Positions 34,301 through 44,667 of a stretch of DNA of 64,000 bases are shown here, piece after piece. A model generated the notes under the pieces. It was not told where the DNA came from, made no database searches, and saw nothing but the letters and a program-made list of their open reading frames with translations. The DNA is from Echinococcus granulosus. Taxonomy: Eukaryota; Platyhelminthes; Cestoda; Cyclophyllidea; Taeniidae. Position 1 is the first letter of the stretch. Every line of letters starts with the position of its first letter. The DNA is taken from assembly GCF_000524195.1 (NCBI RefSeq), contig NW_020170382.1, forward strand, positions 2,393,311 to 2,457,310, read 5' to 3'. Both the position numbers and the translations under genes were made by a program.

Positions 34301-37300
34301 GGTCTTCCTTAAACGTCATACTACACATTCTAATGGATGCTGTTAAAGTACTACGGATAATTTTTAAAGTGAGTTTTAGTGCCATCGTTTGGTGTTAACA
34401 TTCCCATCACTTCTACGCCATCGCTGAAGGCAATTAAATGCTACGCGGCACACTCTCTCCGCGACACTGCGCCCCGCTCCTCCAAAGCGTGGCATACTGC
34501 AACAGGAGGCATACTAAGCTGGTTTTTATGATTCATGAACCAGGCTCACTCTGACTAATACCCTATGAGGAATATTTTCCTTCGTCTCTAGCTTTTCAAC
34601 GCATGGTAAAGCAGGGGATGTACATACTATCTTCTACTCATGGGAGAGTGCTTCTTACTTTATAATCCTTTTACTGAAAAATTTAAAGCGACCCAATATT
34701 CCCTTTTATTTTTAACCAACTCTGAATAATTAATCGAAAATCGGAACAAATTGATGATCTGACTAGCTCTGACCTTTTTTGTACCAAAAAAAGTATTAAG
34801 CACCCATGAGGATAAAAACGATAAGTTTTGTAGTTCCAGTTTAACATATTTCATTTAGTGACAGCCAGTAGGGAAATGCTTGACTAACTTATTCTGGAAC
34901 TAGCGTGTGTTTTAGATCTATTTAAGGTTGCAATAAAATCTACAAACTTCCGACAAACAAACATGAAGCAAAAGTAATGGTTAAATGCGTGTCGACAATT
35001 CGGTTTCACAAGATCCTCAAAAATAACTGATTTTGAAAGATCGTCAACTTGCAAATGCGTTACGTAAGAAATCTGAGCACAAATTTGCGTGCAATAAACA
35101 TTTCCTGCTTCAATTTTACCAGATCATACCAAAAATATGCTTAATGAAAGGTCTGAATTTTGCGTTAAACGTCTCGTTCTTTTACAGTATTACACGTTTC
35201 ACGGATAATGCACTTCATGTCTGCATTTTGACAGACAAGGGAGATTACTATCATCTGGAATTCCATTTCTGTTACGCCTTTTTATTTTGATGTCTTGTGC
35301 CATCAAACAAAAATTGATACATTTGTCACTGAACTAGCGAAACTGCTGAGGTGATGGCTGATTTCAGGGTAGCCACATTTCCGGTAATACACTTGAATCA
35401 GGAGATTTCGGCAGCGACACATCTGGCGCATGGTAAATTGACAAGAATTTGCTTCAGGCACTGCAATATAACTTCCGTAATAATAGAAGAATATCATGAC
35501 TGTTTAGGCTTGCATTACCGGTTAAAAATACGTTTTACTTTTGATGTATGTGCATGGGATCTCAGCTTAATGTCGCACATCAAAATTGCAGCTGTGTTGA
35601 AGATGTTGAAACAGAACTTTTACCACTGGAGGACAAAAGCTTGTTCAAAGTGAAGCTTTGCACTTTCTTTTACAGAAATGAGAGAGTTTGTTTAAAGTAC
35701 TCCATTTTTACTTGTCTTACAAAATGGACCCACCTCTGAAATCTGCTTCCCCTTATTTTTCGACTGCGAAGGAATTATACCGAGAGGCAACAACTTCGAA
35801 AAATTTTTAATTTACTGAATTTAAAATTTATTCCTAAAATGCGGTAAATGCGTTTCTATTAAATCCACACAACGTCGGCTTGGAATTGCTACAAATTAGC
35901 TTTATTGGTTAATCATTCCGAAGAAACACCGGAGTGGTGAATACAAGCAGGGTATACCCGAAGCCAGCAAGTAAATTCGAGTGCAGTAAGTGCTTGCGCA
36001 CACAGCACTCACCAACACCACAGAACGCCTTTCACTGTGCCGATGCATTAGCGACTGATCTACAACGGCAAAGTAAATGACCATTCACTAACTCAGTGTT
36101 GAGAGTGGCCACTTTATAGAACTTTATTTCGCAAGAAGTTGTGACAGATTTTCGAATTACTCTGTCTAGACATCTTGAGGGAATGTTGTTGAGGCAAGCT
36201 TTTAGGACCTTTACCCACATTTTACAAAGTGTCTTATTAAACTGCATACAGATCATGGATAAATTAGTGCTACTAATATTTATAAGTAGGGCAAAGTTGA
36301 GCACTCAGCTAAAACCGAATAAAGTGCAATCACAAGCTGTTTTAAATAAGATATTTTGACCATTATAAAACGATCTTAGTCAATCTATATATCACAAAGT
36401 TCGCTATACAAGCGAGTAGAAAGTTAGAACCCCATTTATATGGGTTGTTTAAAATGGCAGCTAGCATACAGGACATGTGCCTGCCTAGTCGGGCTATTCA
36501 GAGTAATGAAAGCACACTCTCTTACCTGCCCTCGCAATGGGTACCAAATAGCTGCATTTAACTTTGATTCCTTTTTTGTTTGGGGTACTATAATGACATG
36601 CCGAAAATGGTTTATGGTGATCAACTGTGCTTGTGTTTAATTATAAATGCGCAGCTTCCAAAATCTGGAATAATTGCACAAAAAATATTATACCGAAATA
36701 GCTGGTAATGAAAGTCAAGCATTGAATTCAAATAATAAAAAGTCACTTGGTTAAAAGTTTACGAATACATTTAGAATACGAATAGTTGCAAATTAAGTAC
36801 CTTAATGTTTTGGGTATTTGTCTTAGGTGCGAGTAGGATGGCATATTTAGTCGTTCCGCAGCATTGAGAAACCCTGACTTTCTGAAGTTATGAAAATTCT
36901 AATCAGGAATGTTGAAATCAAACCGATTTGCTCAGATTCATGACGTTTACTACCTTCTTATTAATTTGTTAATATTTCTGGAAAATCTCTAGCAAATTAC
37001 GGCAATATACCGTAAATTTGTATACGAACTCTGACATTTCATGTAAGACAGCAGCTTTTTCGTTAACGTCCGTTACTGCACCCCTGTCGCGTAAGCTTAT
37101 GGAGGTTTGATATTCCACGACTCACTAAAATGCTCTGTGGTGATCTTGTTCTCCTCTTGTAACTCGGAGCCACAAAAAAATGATGTGTTGCTTACCAGTT
37201 GATGGTGATCACTTGCACTAAAAGGGCAATAAGGTAGGTTCCATAAAACATTTTTAAAGGATAAGAAGGAAGGAAAGCCATTTTTGTTACATCAACATAA

Positions 37301-37337
37301 GTGGCTTTCATATGCTCGGATCCTCACCTCCCCACAG
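31393..37337. other. Intergenic, no supported gene
   Basis: AT-rich with scattered GC-richer blocks near 32075-32160, 32400-32530 and 34438-34510. These could be exons or regulatory elements. Each is short, and none encodes a domain I know. A 16-bp perfect palindrome lies at 32482-32497. Confidence 0.4.
32482..32497. repeat. 16-bp perfect palindrome
   Basis: The sequence cttgacaattgtcaag is its own reverse complement. It lies in a GC-richer block of otherwise AT-rich DNA. It could be a dimeric transcription factor site; no known factor is assigned. Confidence 0.5.
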
Positions 37338-37399
37338 TCATTAATTCAAGTCAAGTCACCACCGCTCCTTGACGGCGTTTACCGAATGGTTATTAAATG
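37338..37399 (+). CDS. Candidate 62-nt internal exon of an unknown gene
   Basis: A pyrimidine-rich tract ending in cctccccacag gives a strong splice acceptor, and the segment ends at a consensus donor (g/gtaagt). Only one of the three frames is open between them. It encodes 20 residues beginning SLIQVKSPPLLDG and leaves two bases, so the exon is phase 0 in and phase 2 out. The composition is more codon-like than the flanks. I do not recognise the protein, and no partner exon has been found with certainty. Chance pairs of splice-like sites are common, so this is a prediction only. Confidence 0.35.
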
Positions 37400-38588
37400 G
37401 TAAGTTTATTCATCAAATCAATGCATCAAATGCAACCTAAAAGAGCACTTGAAATTAAGAGAGAGACGAAAAAAAATTTCAGTAAATAATGAACTTTGGT
37501 CATAAATGGAAAGGATATTAAAAGATTTACCAATTTTACTTCTAAATATTAAAATTTAAGTACTTGGAGCCAATTTTAGAATAAAATACTGTTTTAAGAA
37601 AGGGGCATTTGAAATCATTATACCTGTTTTTCTTTCTACTCCTTGAAAAGTTGCGCAATGGAAAAAGTTAACATACCTCCCGGATGAGATACTAGAATTA
37701 AACGCGAAAGACAGAAAGGGAACAATATGAAGTCATGCCAGGCGAAGGTACTTTTATAACAATTATGAGAAGAGACATGAGGTTAAGGTGTCTGCTTCCT
37801 AAAGAACAAGCCTAAACCTCATTTTAAAGACTATATCGCATGTAAGAGATTCAAAAGACCATCACAACAGGTCGACCACTACCTGAAGGGTACCAACTCA
37901 TCGGTCAGGCAGATGACTTAATAGCACTGGTACAGTGAGTACGCAATATGTCATCTAAACTTAACCTAATAAGTCCGATTCTTATTAAACGCAATCAAGT
38001 TGTCGGTCCTGAGAGAAAGACCTTCATGAATATTGTAAAGTTTGTTAAAATGTCAAACATTTGAGCTCATCTGTCACACTATATACGCTCTCTTATTGCC
38101 CATAATTGCATAGGGCATAAATACATTACCAAAAATAGCCACAGTGGACCTCCAAAAAAGAGCAAGCATTTCCAATAGTGACTTGCCTGCTCACTCACCC
38201 TGGTGCATCTCAAGTCCAGGTCATTGTGTTTTGGCTCTGTATTAATTTTAAATGTTATAAATAGCCAACTGCTTTAGCTATAAGGTCGTTAAAAATAAAA
38301 ACAAGTTTTTTTGGGGGTTTTGAAAAGCTCACTGCAATACACGAGTGAGGGATGATCTCGAAGTCAATGATTCATTGATAAGATTTTGTTCATTACGCAT
38401 TGGCTGGTAAAGCTTTCAGTTTTTATAGCAACTATCGCTACCTCCACTAGCCGTCAAGGGGCGATGCGATTTCCTTCTAAATTCAAAATGCCAAAGCCAC
38501 TAGTGACAAATCACGACAAATTCAAATTCATGGGCTTATCGAGCGATTTCAAAACTCCCAAAAGCGAGCATTCAGCGTAGCCGTAGCC
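37400..38588. other. Region upstream of the EF-hand gene
   Basis: AT-rich with no supported gene. Upstream of the EF-hand start there is a 64-codon frame (38386-38580) ending 8 nt before the ATG. It may be transcribed leader sequence containing a small upstream ORF. No promoter element is clear. Confidence 0.4.
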
Positions 38589-39047
38589 ATGCGTGTGGAG
38601 GACATGATGGATCACGAAGTGAATGAGGTGCGGAAGACCTTCCGCTACTTCGATCGCAACAACCTTGGCACCATCGCAACCGACCGATTGGGCGACTGCC
38701 TGCGATGGCTAAAATTGGTCCCAAGCGAGGCAGAAATCAGTGCCTTCTCCGTCGCCGCGGACCCGGAAGGTACAGGAACTATCGACTTTGACACATTTCT
38801 GGCGGTAGCTGCACAACTCTGGATCCCTGATCTACAACAGCGTGAGGCGCAAAGTTGGGCTGCCTTCCTCTGCTTCGATAAGCTGGATAAAGGTAAACTT
38901 TCTGTTGAGGACATGAAAACGATTCTCACAGAGACCTCTGACGAACCGCTGCCCGAGAAGGAGGTAAATCAAATAATTAAGAAGTTTGTGGACAAAAAGG
39001 ATGGCATGATTGAGTATGGATATATGATTCGGGCGTGGCAAAAGTGA
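38589..39047 (+). CDS. Calmodulin/light-chain-like EF-hand protein, 152 aa
   Basis: An intronless frame from the first in-frame ATG to TGA at 39045-39047, of typical calmodulin-superfamily size. Four EF-hand-like units are spaced as in calmodulin. Loop 1 is at 22-33 (DRNNLGTIATDR), loop 2 at 58-69 (DPEGTGTIDFDT), loop 3 at 97-108 (DKLDKGKLSVED), and a shortened fourth lies at about 135-146. None has the Glu normally found at loop position 12; residues 33, 69 and 108 are Arg, Thr and Asp. Calcium binding is therefore probably weak or lost in most loops, as in many myosin essential light chains and other regulatory subunits. A polyadenylation signal follows at once. The precise subfamily cannot be set from sequence alone, and it has no signal peptide. 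The lack of introns, unlike its neighbours, could mean a retrogene. Confidence 0.85.
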   Translation: MRVEDMMDHEVNEVRKTFRYFDRNNLGTIATDRLGDCLRWLKLVPSEAEISAFSVAADPEGTGTIDFDTFLAVAAQLWIPDLQQREAQSWAAFLCFDKLDKGKLSVEDMKTILTETSDEPLPEKEVNQIIKKFVDKKDGMIEYGYMIRAWQK

Positions 39048-39051
39048 ATTT

Positions 39052-39057
39052 AATAAA
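39052..39057 (+). terminator. Polyadenylation signal AATAAA of the EF-hand gene
   Basis: A canonical AATAAA begins 5 nt after the stop codon of the EF-hand gene. If used, the 3' UTR would be very short (tens of bases). Confidence 0.5.
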
Positions 39058-39452
39058 GCTACTTTATTTATGTCGCCATTATGACTACTCACTCCCACAA
39101 AAGTCCATTTAATCAGCTGGATTTGGTTCCCTAAAATAATCGCTTTTATGTTTATGCACAGTTTTCATTTCATTATCATAAAATTTTCATTTTCAAGCTT
39201 ATTTTCCTTATAGCGATTAAAATGTTCGTATCCGAAAGAGTGAGTGGTTGAATTATCACTCACTCACCTGATTAATGGCTTTATTTCATCCTCTGTAAGC
39301 CCCTTTTTTGGTCTGGCATTTTAAAGAATTTGATATTAGATATTCCGGCTTTGTTTTAACATAAACCCATGCCAAGACAGAGTCTAAAGTGGGAAAGTTA
39401 GCCAATCTATCCGCGTGCCCAAAAGTCACTAGTTATTGGAGTGAAGAAAAGC

Positions 39453-39605
39453 ATGACAGTTGGAGAGGTTTCCCAACAGCGGTTAGCTGATGTTTTGCTG
39501 CTACCAGTGTTGACGGTAGTGATAATGGTGGTGGTGTTGATGATGATGATGATGATGGATGTTATCAGGGCTGAATCATCAACACCACCGCCACCACAAC
39601 CTTAT
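39453..39605 (+). CDS. Candidate first exon with signal peptide or signal anchor
   Basis: A frame with its first ATG at 39453 after a stop at 39399. It encodes 51 residues: a short polar start (MTVGEVSQQR), a long hydrophobic run rich in Leu, Val and Met (about residues 14-35, partly made by a GAT-type trinucleotide repeat), an AxA-like boundary near residue 40, and then STPPPPQPY. It ends exactly, in phase 0, at a GTGAGA donor-like site (39606). This would fit the signal-peptide exon of a secreted or membrane protein. The Met run comes from simple-sequence DNA, so the hydrophobic segment may be an artefact. Confidence 0.3.
39528..39561. repeat. Trinucleotide microsatellite (GTG)n/(ATG)n
   Basis: A run of gtg units passes into about six atg/gat units. 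It lies inside the candidate signal-peptide exon, where it encodes Val and Met residues. Such tracts are polymorphic by slippage. Confidence 0.7.
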
Positions 39606-39616
39606 GTGAGACGCAG

Positions 39617-39731
39617 GTGTTGCTGTGTTGGCTGTCACTAATGCCCCAAATCCGTGTGAGACCAGACCCTCAGAAAATGTCAGCTATGGGAACTGTCTAC
39701 GCCGTGATGGATTAGCTCTGCCCCCCAGCAT
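39617..39731 (+). CDS. Candidate extracellular-domain exon
   Basis: After an AG at 39615-39616, a frame with good codon composition runs to a GTGAGG donor-like site at 39732. It encodes about 38 residues, including APNPCETRPSENVSYGNC, with two cysteines and an NVS glycosylation sequon. It leaves two bases (phase 2). The frame differs from that of the upstream candidate signal exon, and the 11-nt gap between them is too small for an intron. At most one of the two junctions is therefore right. It is phase-compatible with the candidate membrane exon at 44463. Confidence 0.28.
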
Positions 39732-39766
39732 GTGAGGGAGCTGGAGAAGACAGTCTAGCTGGGGGG
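39720..39766 (+). other. GC-rich hairpin around a candidate splice donor
   Basis: The arms are ccccccagc (39721-39729) and gctgggggg (39758-39766), nine perfect base pairs with a 28-nt loop. The loop contains the candidate donor GTGAGG at 39732-39737. This is strong for an AT-rich region. It could regulate splicing or be part of a structured RNA. Confidence 0.45.
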
Positions 39767-42707
39767 ACATGTTTTCATGTGGATGGACTGTATTCCACGC
39801 ATTAAAACATTAATCAAAGTCTGATAAAACCTTGTGCCGTATAACGTTGAGGAACATCTCACCACAACTCACCTTCAGCTTTGTCTAAGCGGATTGGTTG
39901 TTAATCTTGTAGAAACTCTTGAAATTATACTTTTTATATCACTTTCATTAAGGACTATTATTCAGACATAATTTTCGATCACATAGCGACTTCGTTCCAT
40001 TTAATTTTGTTTAAGGGTACCTTTTGGTGGCATTTTTTACGATTTTGCTTATTTTGGTCCATTGAAAGACATTTGATGAAATGACTCCAAGATCGTAGAA
40101 AAAGTGGTTTTCGTATATGAATACGCGCAAATTTGCACACCCAAGCAGAGAAGCATGTTGCCACACAACAGGAACATCCAATCTTGGGATCATTTTCACC
40201 TGAATGCTGGAAGGAAATAAATATTGGTTCACAGTACGGTTTGGTCGCAATTGAAGGATAAGAAAAATTTGGCTGTAAATGCCTCATGGTGTGATGGAAT
40301 TAATTTCAAGAAGAGAAATTTAGGCTCTCGTTTCCCTAGTTTAGACCACATGAACGAGTGGCCAGTGAATGTTAGACCCCTTTTCCATCAATGGAAACCA
40401 TCCTATTTCCTTTACTCGATGGCACATCAAGTTGGTACAAGGTGACTACAACTTCTAATAGGCTAAATAATTTGTCTTTATTGCGCGTTTCACTACAAGC
40501 GGTTAATCATGAACTTCCATGTTTCTCTTAAGATGATTGCCACCTTGACGGTATCTAACGTTTAAGTGATGTGCAAAAAACCATCAGTGCAATGCCGTAC
40601 GACTAACCATTTACCTGAGGGATGACAACTTTGATTTATAGTAAATTTATTCATTTGGATGTGACAGGCGCATTTGCTTTCGTGTTTTTATTAAACTACC
40701 ATCCACGCGCGAGAGATTTTTTAGGATGATTTACAACTTCTAATTAGAAATGGTGGTTCACAGCATTGAATTTCTCAGCAATTGCATGAAATATGTGCAT
40801 AATTCCATTAAACCTCGAGCCTGAATGCACACCCCTTTGTCTGACATGCTTTTTTATAAATAAATGCACGGGCAGGTAGTAGCGGCGCAATTTTTCTTGA
40901 AAAAAAGTGGTTTTGCAAAATTGAGAAAATCGCTTTCCCTACTGTATTCTGAAAAGATGGCGTTTTTGATAAGCTGAAAGGTTTGAAGTCCATTTATTAT
41001 TAGATTCAATTCCTTTAAGTAGCAGACACTATCGAGGATGAGTACTTCAGCCTCCAGCATGAGCTGTTCCTGTTTCGATAGTTTTTGTAGAAGTCCAGTA
41101 TCTTTGTTTACACACCATCCTATGCTCACTGATTGTAGGGAAACCATTGAATTGAAGCCAACTTCATACGTCGGTCACGACGTAAATCAAATGTGCCAAG
41201 AGTAGTTCGAAGCATTAAACAATGAAGTTGATGTTTGTGGAGAGGCGTTCCACTATCATAGCAGTAGTAGGCCGATGAATATGAAGTACTTTGATTCCTT
41301 TACCATCAGGGAATTTCCAACTTTGTTAAAATCTGAAATATTGTAGGCCAAAGTCAGCAGAGGAGGGAAAGTAAAACTTAATTATTTTTTGTCTTTTGAT
41401 TTCATTTTCCTTCCACTCCTCTTCCCTTGGTCACAGTTTTGTAAACCTAAATTTGTTTATTTCTGTAGCCACGTTATTGTTTTGTAAATGCCTTCCACAT
41501 CTGAAATTCTTGCAAAAATCTTAATGACCTCAAAATAGTAGTTATTAAAGGTCCGATTTGTGCAAGAACTTACCAAAGCGATCAGATGGATCGAAAGTGG
41601 GCACACTTTTTAGTTGTGAGAACAATGCACCCTGTGGGCTAGGCACAAATGACTTGTTACGGATTTACCCTAATTTTTTAATTTGGGTGATTATTAATTC
41701 ATATGTGGCACCCTTCAAGTTTAGATCGATGAACCTGGGACTATACGGGTTTTTTAATAAGGATGGAAACACTTTATGTCTGGAATAAGATTATTTGAAA
41801 CAAATTTTCCTTTATTTGGTATCAAAGCTTGTTTTGCTTAATTACGTCAGTGGTCAAGTTCACTGTTCGAAAACTACAAAAGTGATCTACTAAGCAAGTG
41901 AACACTGGAACCTCAAGCTAGATGGTGATGTAGCTGCTTTGGCGAAAAATTAGTAATATGAGATTGTACTACCGAAGCAATCTCTGAAGATGTACTAAGG
42001 CGGACCAGTACAAACAGAATAACTGGAGGGCTACAAGAGTGAACAGACTCCCACTAAACCAGGGTGATGAGTTGCCCCTCTTCCCCTCATTATGAGCTTT
42101 GTCTGCTGAGCTCTCTGTTTTCACTCTTCTGCTTTTAGCGTCTTAAGCCTTCCAGTGATTTCACATTATTCACCTGGTAAGAACGATGATGCAAATAATT
42201 TCTGATGGGTCCTCCTTACTTCGGCAATAAAAGTAAATGCTGTAAACATAACTTTGGTTTTTGATAATTGCGTCTTTTAGAGACAAAATATAACAGGAGA
42301 TTTTATTCAACTGGAAAGTGCCCTGTATTGGGTATGTTCCAAATTGCTTAAAGTTACTTATAAAAGCAATTTCTCATATCCTTGGTTTATGATATAAACC
42401 ACTGCTCTCCTAATCAGGCACTGTAAAATTCTTTAAGGTCGCTGTGACTTCAATAAAAATTACCCTTACTTTGTTAGTGAAAACTAGGATGATTGCCAAA
42501 AGTGAAAGTGACTTTAATAATTCACTTGCAGTGAGCCCTCGCAGATTTAGCCACCCATAGCAGACACCTGCCTTTCGAGAAGCTTTGGTTTAGTTAGCGG
42601 TCGAAATCGCTTTTTCGCCTATATTGGACCTTGTTTGCTTACCGGTGACACCAATTTAGCGCGAAGCACTAAGTCTCTCCTGATTTCTAGGTTTGTTTTG
42701 GTTTACC
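39767..42707. other. Intergenic or intronic, no supported gene
   Basis: AT-rich. A frame at 41558-41788 is open for 76 codons and is Cys-containing, but another frame over the same bases is also open and neither matches a known family. If the candidate exons at 39.4-44.7 kb belong to one gene, this would be intron. Confidence 0.35.
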
Positions 42708-42848
42708 ATGTCACTGAAACGGAACTATAAGCGTCAAGGATTAGATGACCTCAGCATTTCCCCCAAGTCCCTTTTCAGCAGAGACCATCACAACAATGCC
42801 GGTGCTTCGAAACTGCCCCGAGGGGTTATTAGACTTGCATGGAGTTAA
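42708..42848 (+). CDS. Candidate short coding exon or 46-aa ORF
   Basis: An ATG just after an acceptor-like tttctag opens a 46-codon frame with a balanced codon pattern. It encodes a basic, Ser- and Asn-rich peptide (start MSLKRNYKRQGLDDLS). A different frame over the same bases (from 42745) is also open and longer, which weakens the case. There is no hydrophobic segment and no recognised domain. It could be a cytoplasmic N-terminus or a chance frame. Confidence 0.22.
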   Translation: MSLKRNYKRQGLDDLSISPKSLFSRDHHNNAGASKLPRGVIRLAWS

Positions 42849-44462
42849 TAAAACTGGTGGCCTGTGTTCTCCAGAGAGTGCTTTTCATTTATCAATCATC
42901 ATTTATAGGAAAATTTGTCTAGTATTAAAGACATTTTGCAGTATATCCCCCTTGCCAATTTTTTTGACAGTTCAGTATTGCTCCACCGTGAATAAGGTAT
43001 CATTTTTTCATTCAATGCGTGTATCATAGTATAAATGTCAAAAAGATCCATTTGACATGACTTCAATTACCCTCTGATGGGAGCCTTCGTAAATACAGCC
43101 ACTCTGAGAAATTAGCTATCTATATAATGCGTCACCCCGGATCTTCCCTTAGGTCTTGACAAGCTATCTAATAAAACCATATCCATTCAAATGCGTGTTT
43201 AGCTTAATTTACGAAATGATCTGCCCTCTATACTCAGCTTTCCCATCCTCCAGATCGCTACAAAATGAGTGACTTTACTTAAACTAACATTTATTTTATC
43301 TAATTGTATTAATGGTTGAGATTTTCACCCGTGGAAATGCCACAATGGCCGAATAACCAGCTGAAAACCATTTCCTATACTAAATGATATTTAACCGTGT
43401 TCCAAAAGTTAAAATGAGAGGTATTTTGGATGTCGGCAAACAACACCTTCTTTAAAAACCAATAAAAGTAGCTGTAGAAAGAGATTAAATACATGCGATA
43501 CCAGATATACGGGAAATATATGCATTTTCTGCATCCGCTTGATTGTATCAGGTACGTCGTTTTTTTGACCCGACCGGTGTAAGTCGCAGCGACGCGTTTG
43601 CATCAGTGGGGAAATTGTTTAGTGACTTTATTAATTAAATTAAATATGAACTACGCTTTAATATTGAAACACAAAGTTTTCTAACTCGAGTAATTTTAAA
43701 ATAACTGAAGGTAAATGAATTGGCGGATTACTTGCCAATTTAGCTAGGCTACATCCCTATCTTAAGAAGGGAAAGAAGTAAAAAAAAAGTATGAAAGCAC
43801 CCCCAAAGGTGCTAGTCATTGGATGGTTACACTATAGCCCTTAGAGCTGCTTAGCCTCTAATTAGAGCAGTTTTACTAGCAACTTGCATCTCGGAGTGAC
43901 ACCGGGTCCTCATATTTTATTCAGTTCAAACCGACTTTAGCTTGAGAACTACCATGAGTCTCTTTGCTAAGATTAACTTTCGTCACTGGTCACTGTTTAA
44001 AGTAGTTAAGTAGTCTAGAGTTGATGTAGGCTTCTCTTAGTTCACCTTTAGTGAACCTCTGATTTCTATCGTTCAACCTTTTTGCTTAATTACTCCATCA
44101 AATTTATGCACAAATTTGAAGTTTCAGAAAAGCGCAACACAGTAGGCATTAGGTGCATTGGGGGACTCATTAAGTCTCCTTGTTTTTATTAGGAAAATTT
44201 ATTGGGTTACATTTTAAGGGATTAGTAAGTCTTCACGTCAAATGTTAGTGGAGAGCATACTTGATGATCAAAAACGCAGAATGTAGAGACCTTCACACCA
44301 TAAATATATGAATTCTTTCCCTACCCAAGAGGTCAAATTCAACATGCTGATTTCCGCTTTAATTCTGCATGTACGTATGCAATGTGCTGGGAATGTCACG
44401 TTATGATTCATTAATAAATAAATTCACCTCCACTTTTCGTGATGCAGCTAATTTATTGGCAG
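42849..44462. other. Intergenic or intronic, no supported gene
   Basis: AT-rich with no feature I can support. Confidence 0.4.
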
Positions 44463-44667
44463 TAGCTCTGTTGCGTTAAACTTAAGTAACGACTCCTTCG
44501 TCGGAGCGGAATCCGCCTACTACAACACAACTTCCATTAAGGACGTTTGTGATTCTCTCGGTAAAGGCCATATCTTTAGTGTCCTAATCGTGTTTTTTGT
44601 AAATATTTTGATTATACTGGCAATTCAAACTCTAAGTAACACTCTACTACGAGTCACGCTTCTCTGA
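44463..44667 (+). CDS. Candidate C-terminal exon of a membrane glycoprotein
   Basis: After an acceptor-like attggcag (AG at 44461-44462), a frame runs 68 codons to TGA at 44665-44667 with one base completing an upstream codon. It has no ATG, so it would be missed by simple ORF calling. The first part has three N-glycosylation sequons close together (NLS, NDS, NTT). Next come a single Cys and a Gly-Lys-Gly, and then a strongly hydrophobic segment of about 20 residues (from HIFSVLIVFF) ending in a short tail. This fits a luminal stalk plus transmembrane anchor or GPI-attachment signal. The 5' half is GC-richer with C-ending codons like the real genes of this window. The family is not recognised. 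Confidence 0.33.

Noticed and set aside
35902..36084. Minus-strand 60-codon frame with a GTGAGT site inside
   Set aside because: The peptide has no recognisable content, the frame has an ATG directly after a stop, and no partner exon is seen. It is no better than chance.
39700..39790. Precursor microRNA
   Set aside because: The GC stem is only nine pairs with a 28-nt loop and no extension beyond it, too short for a miRNA precursor.
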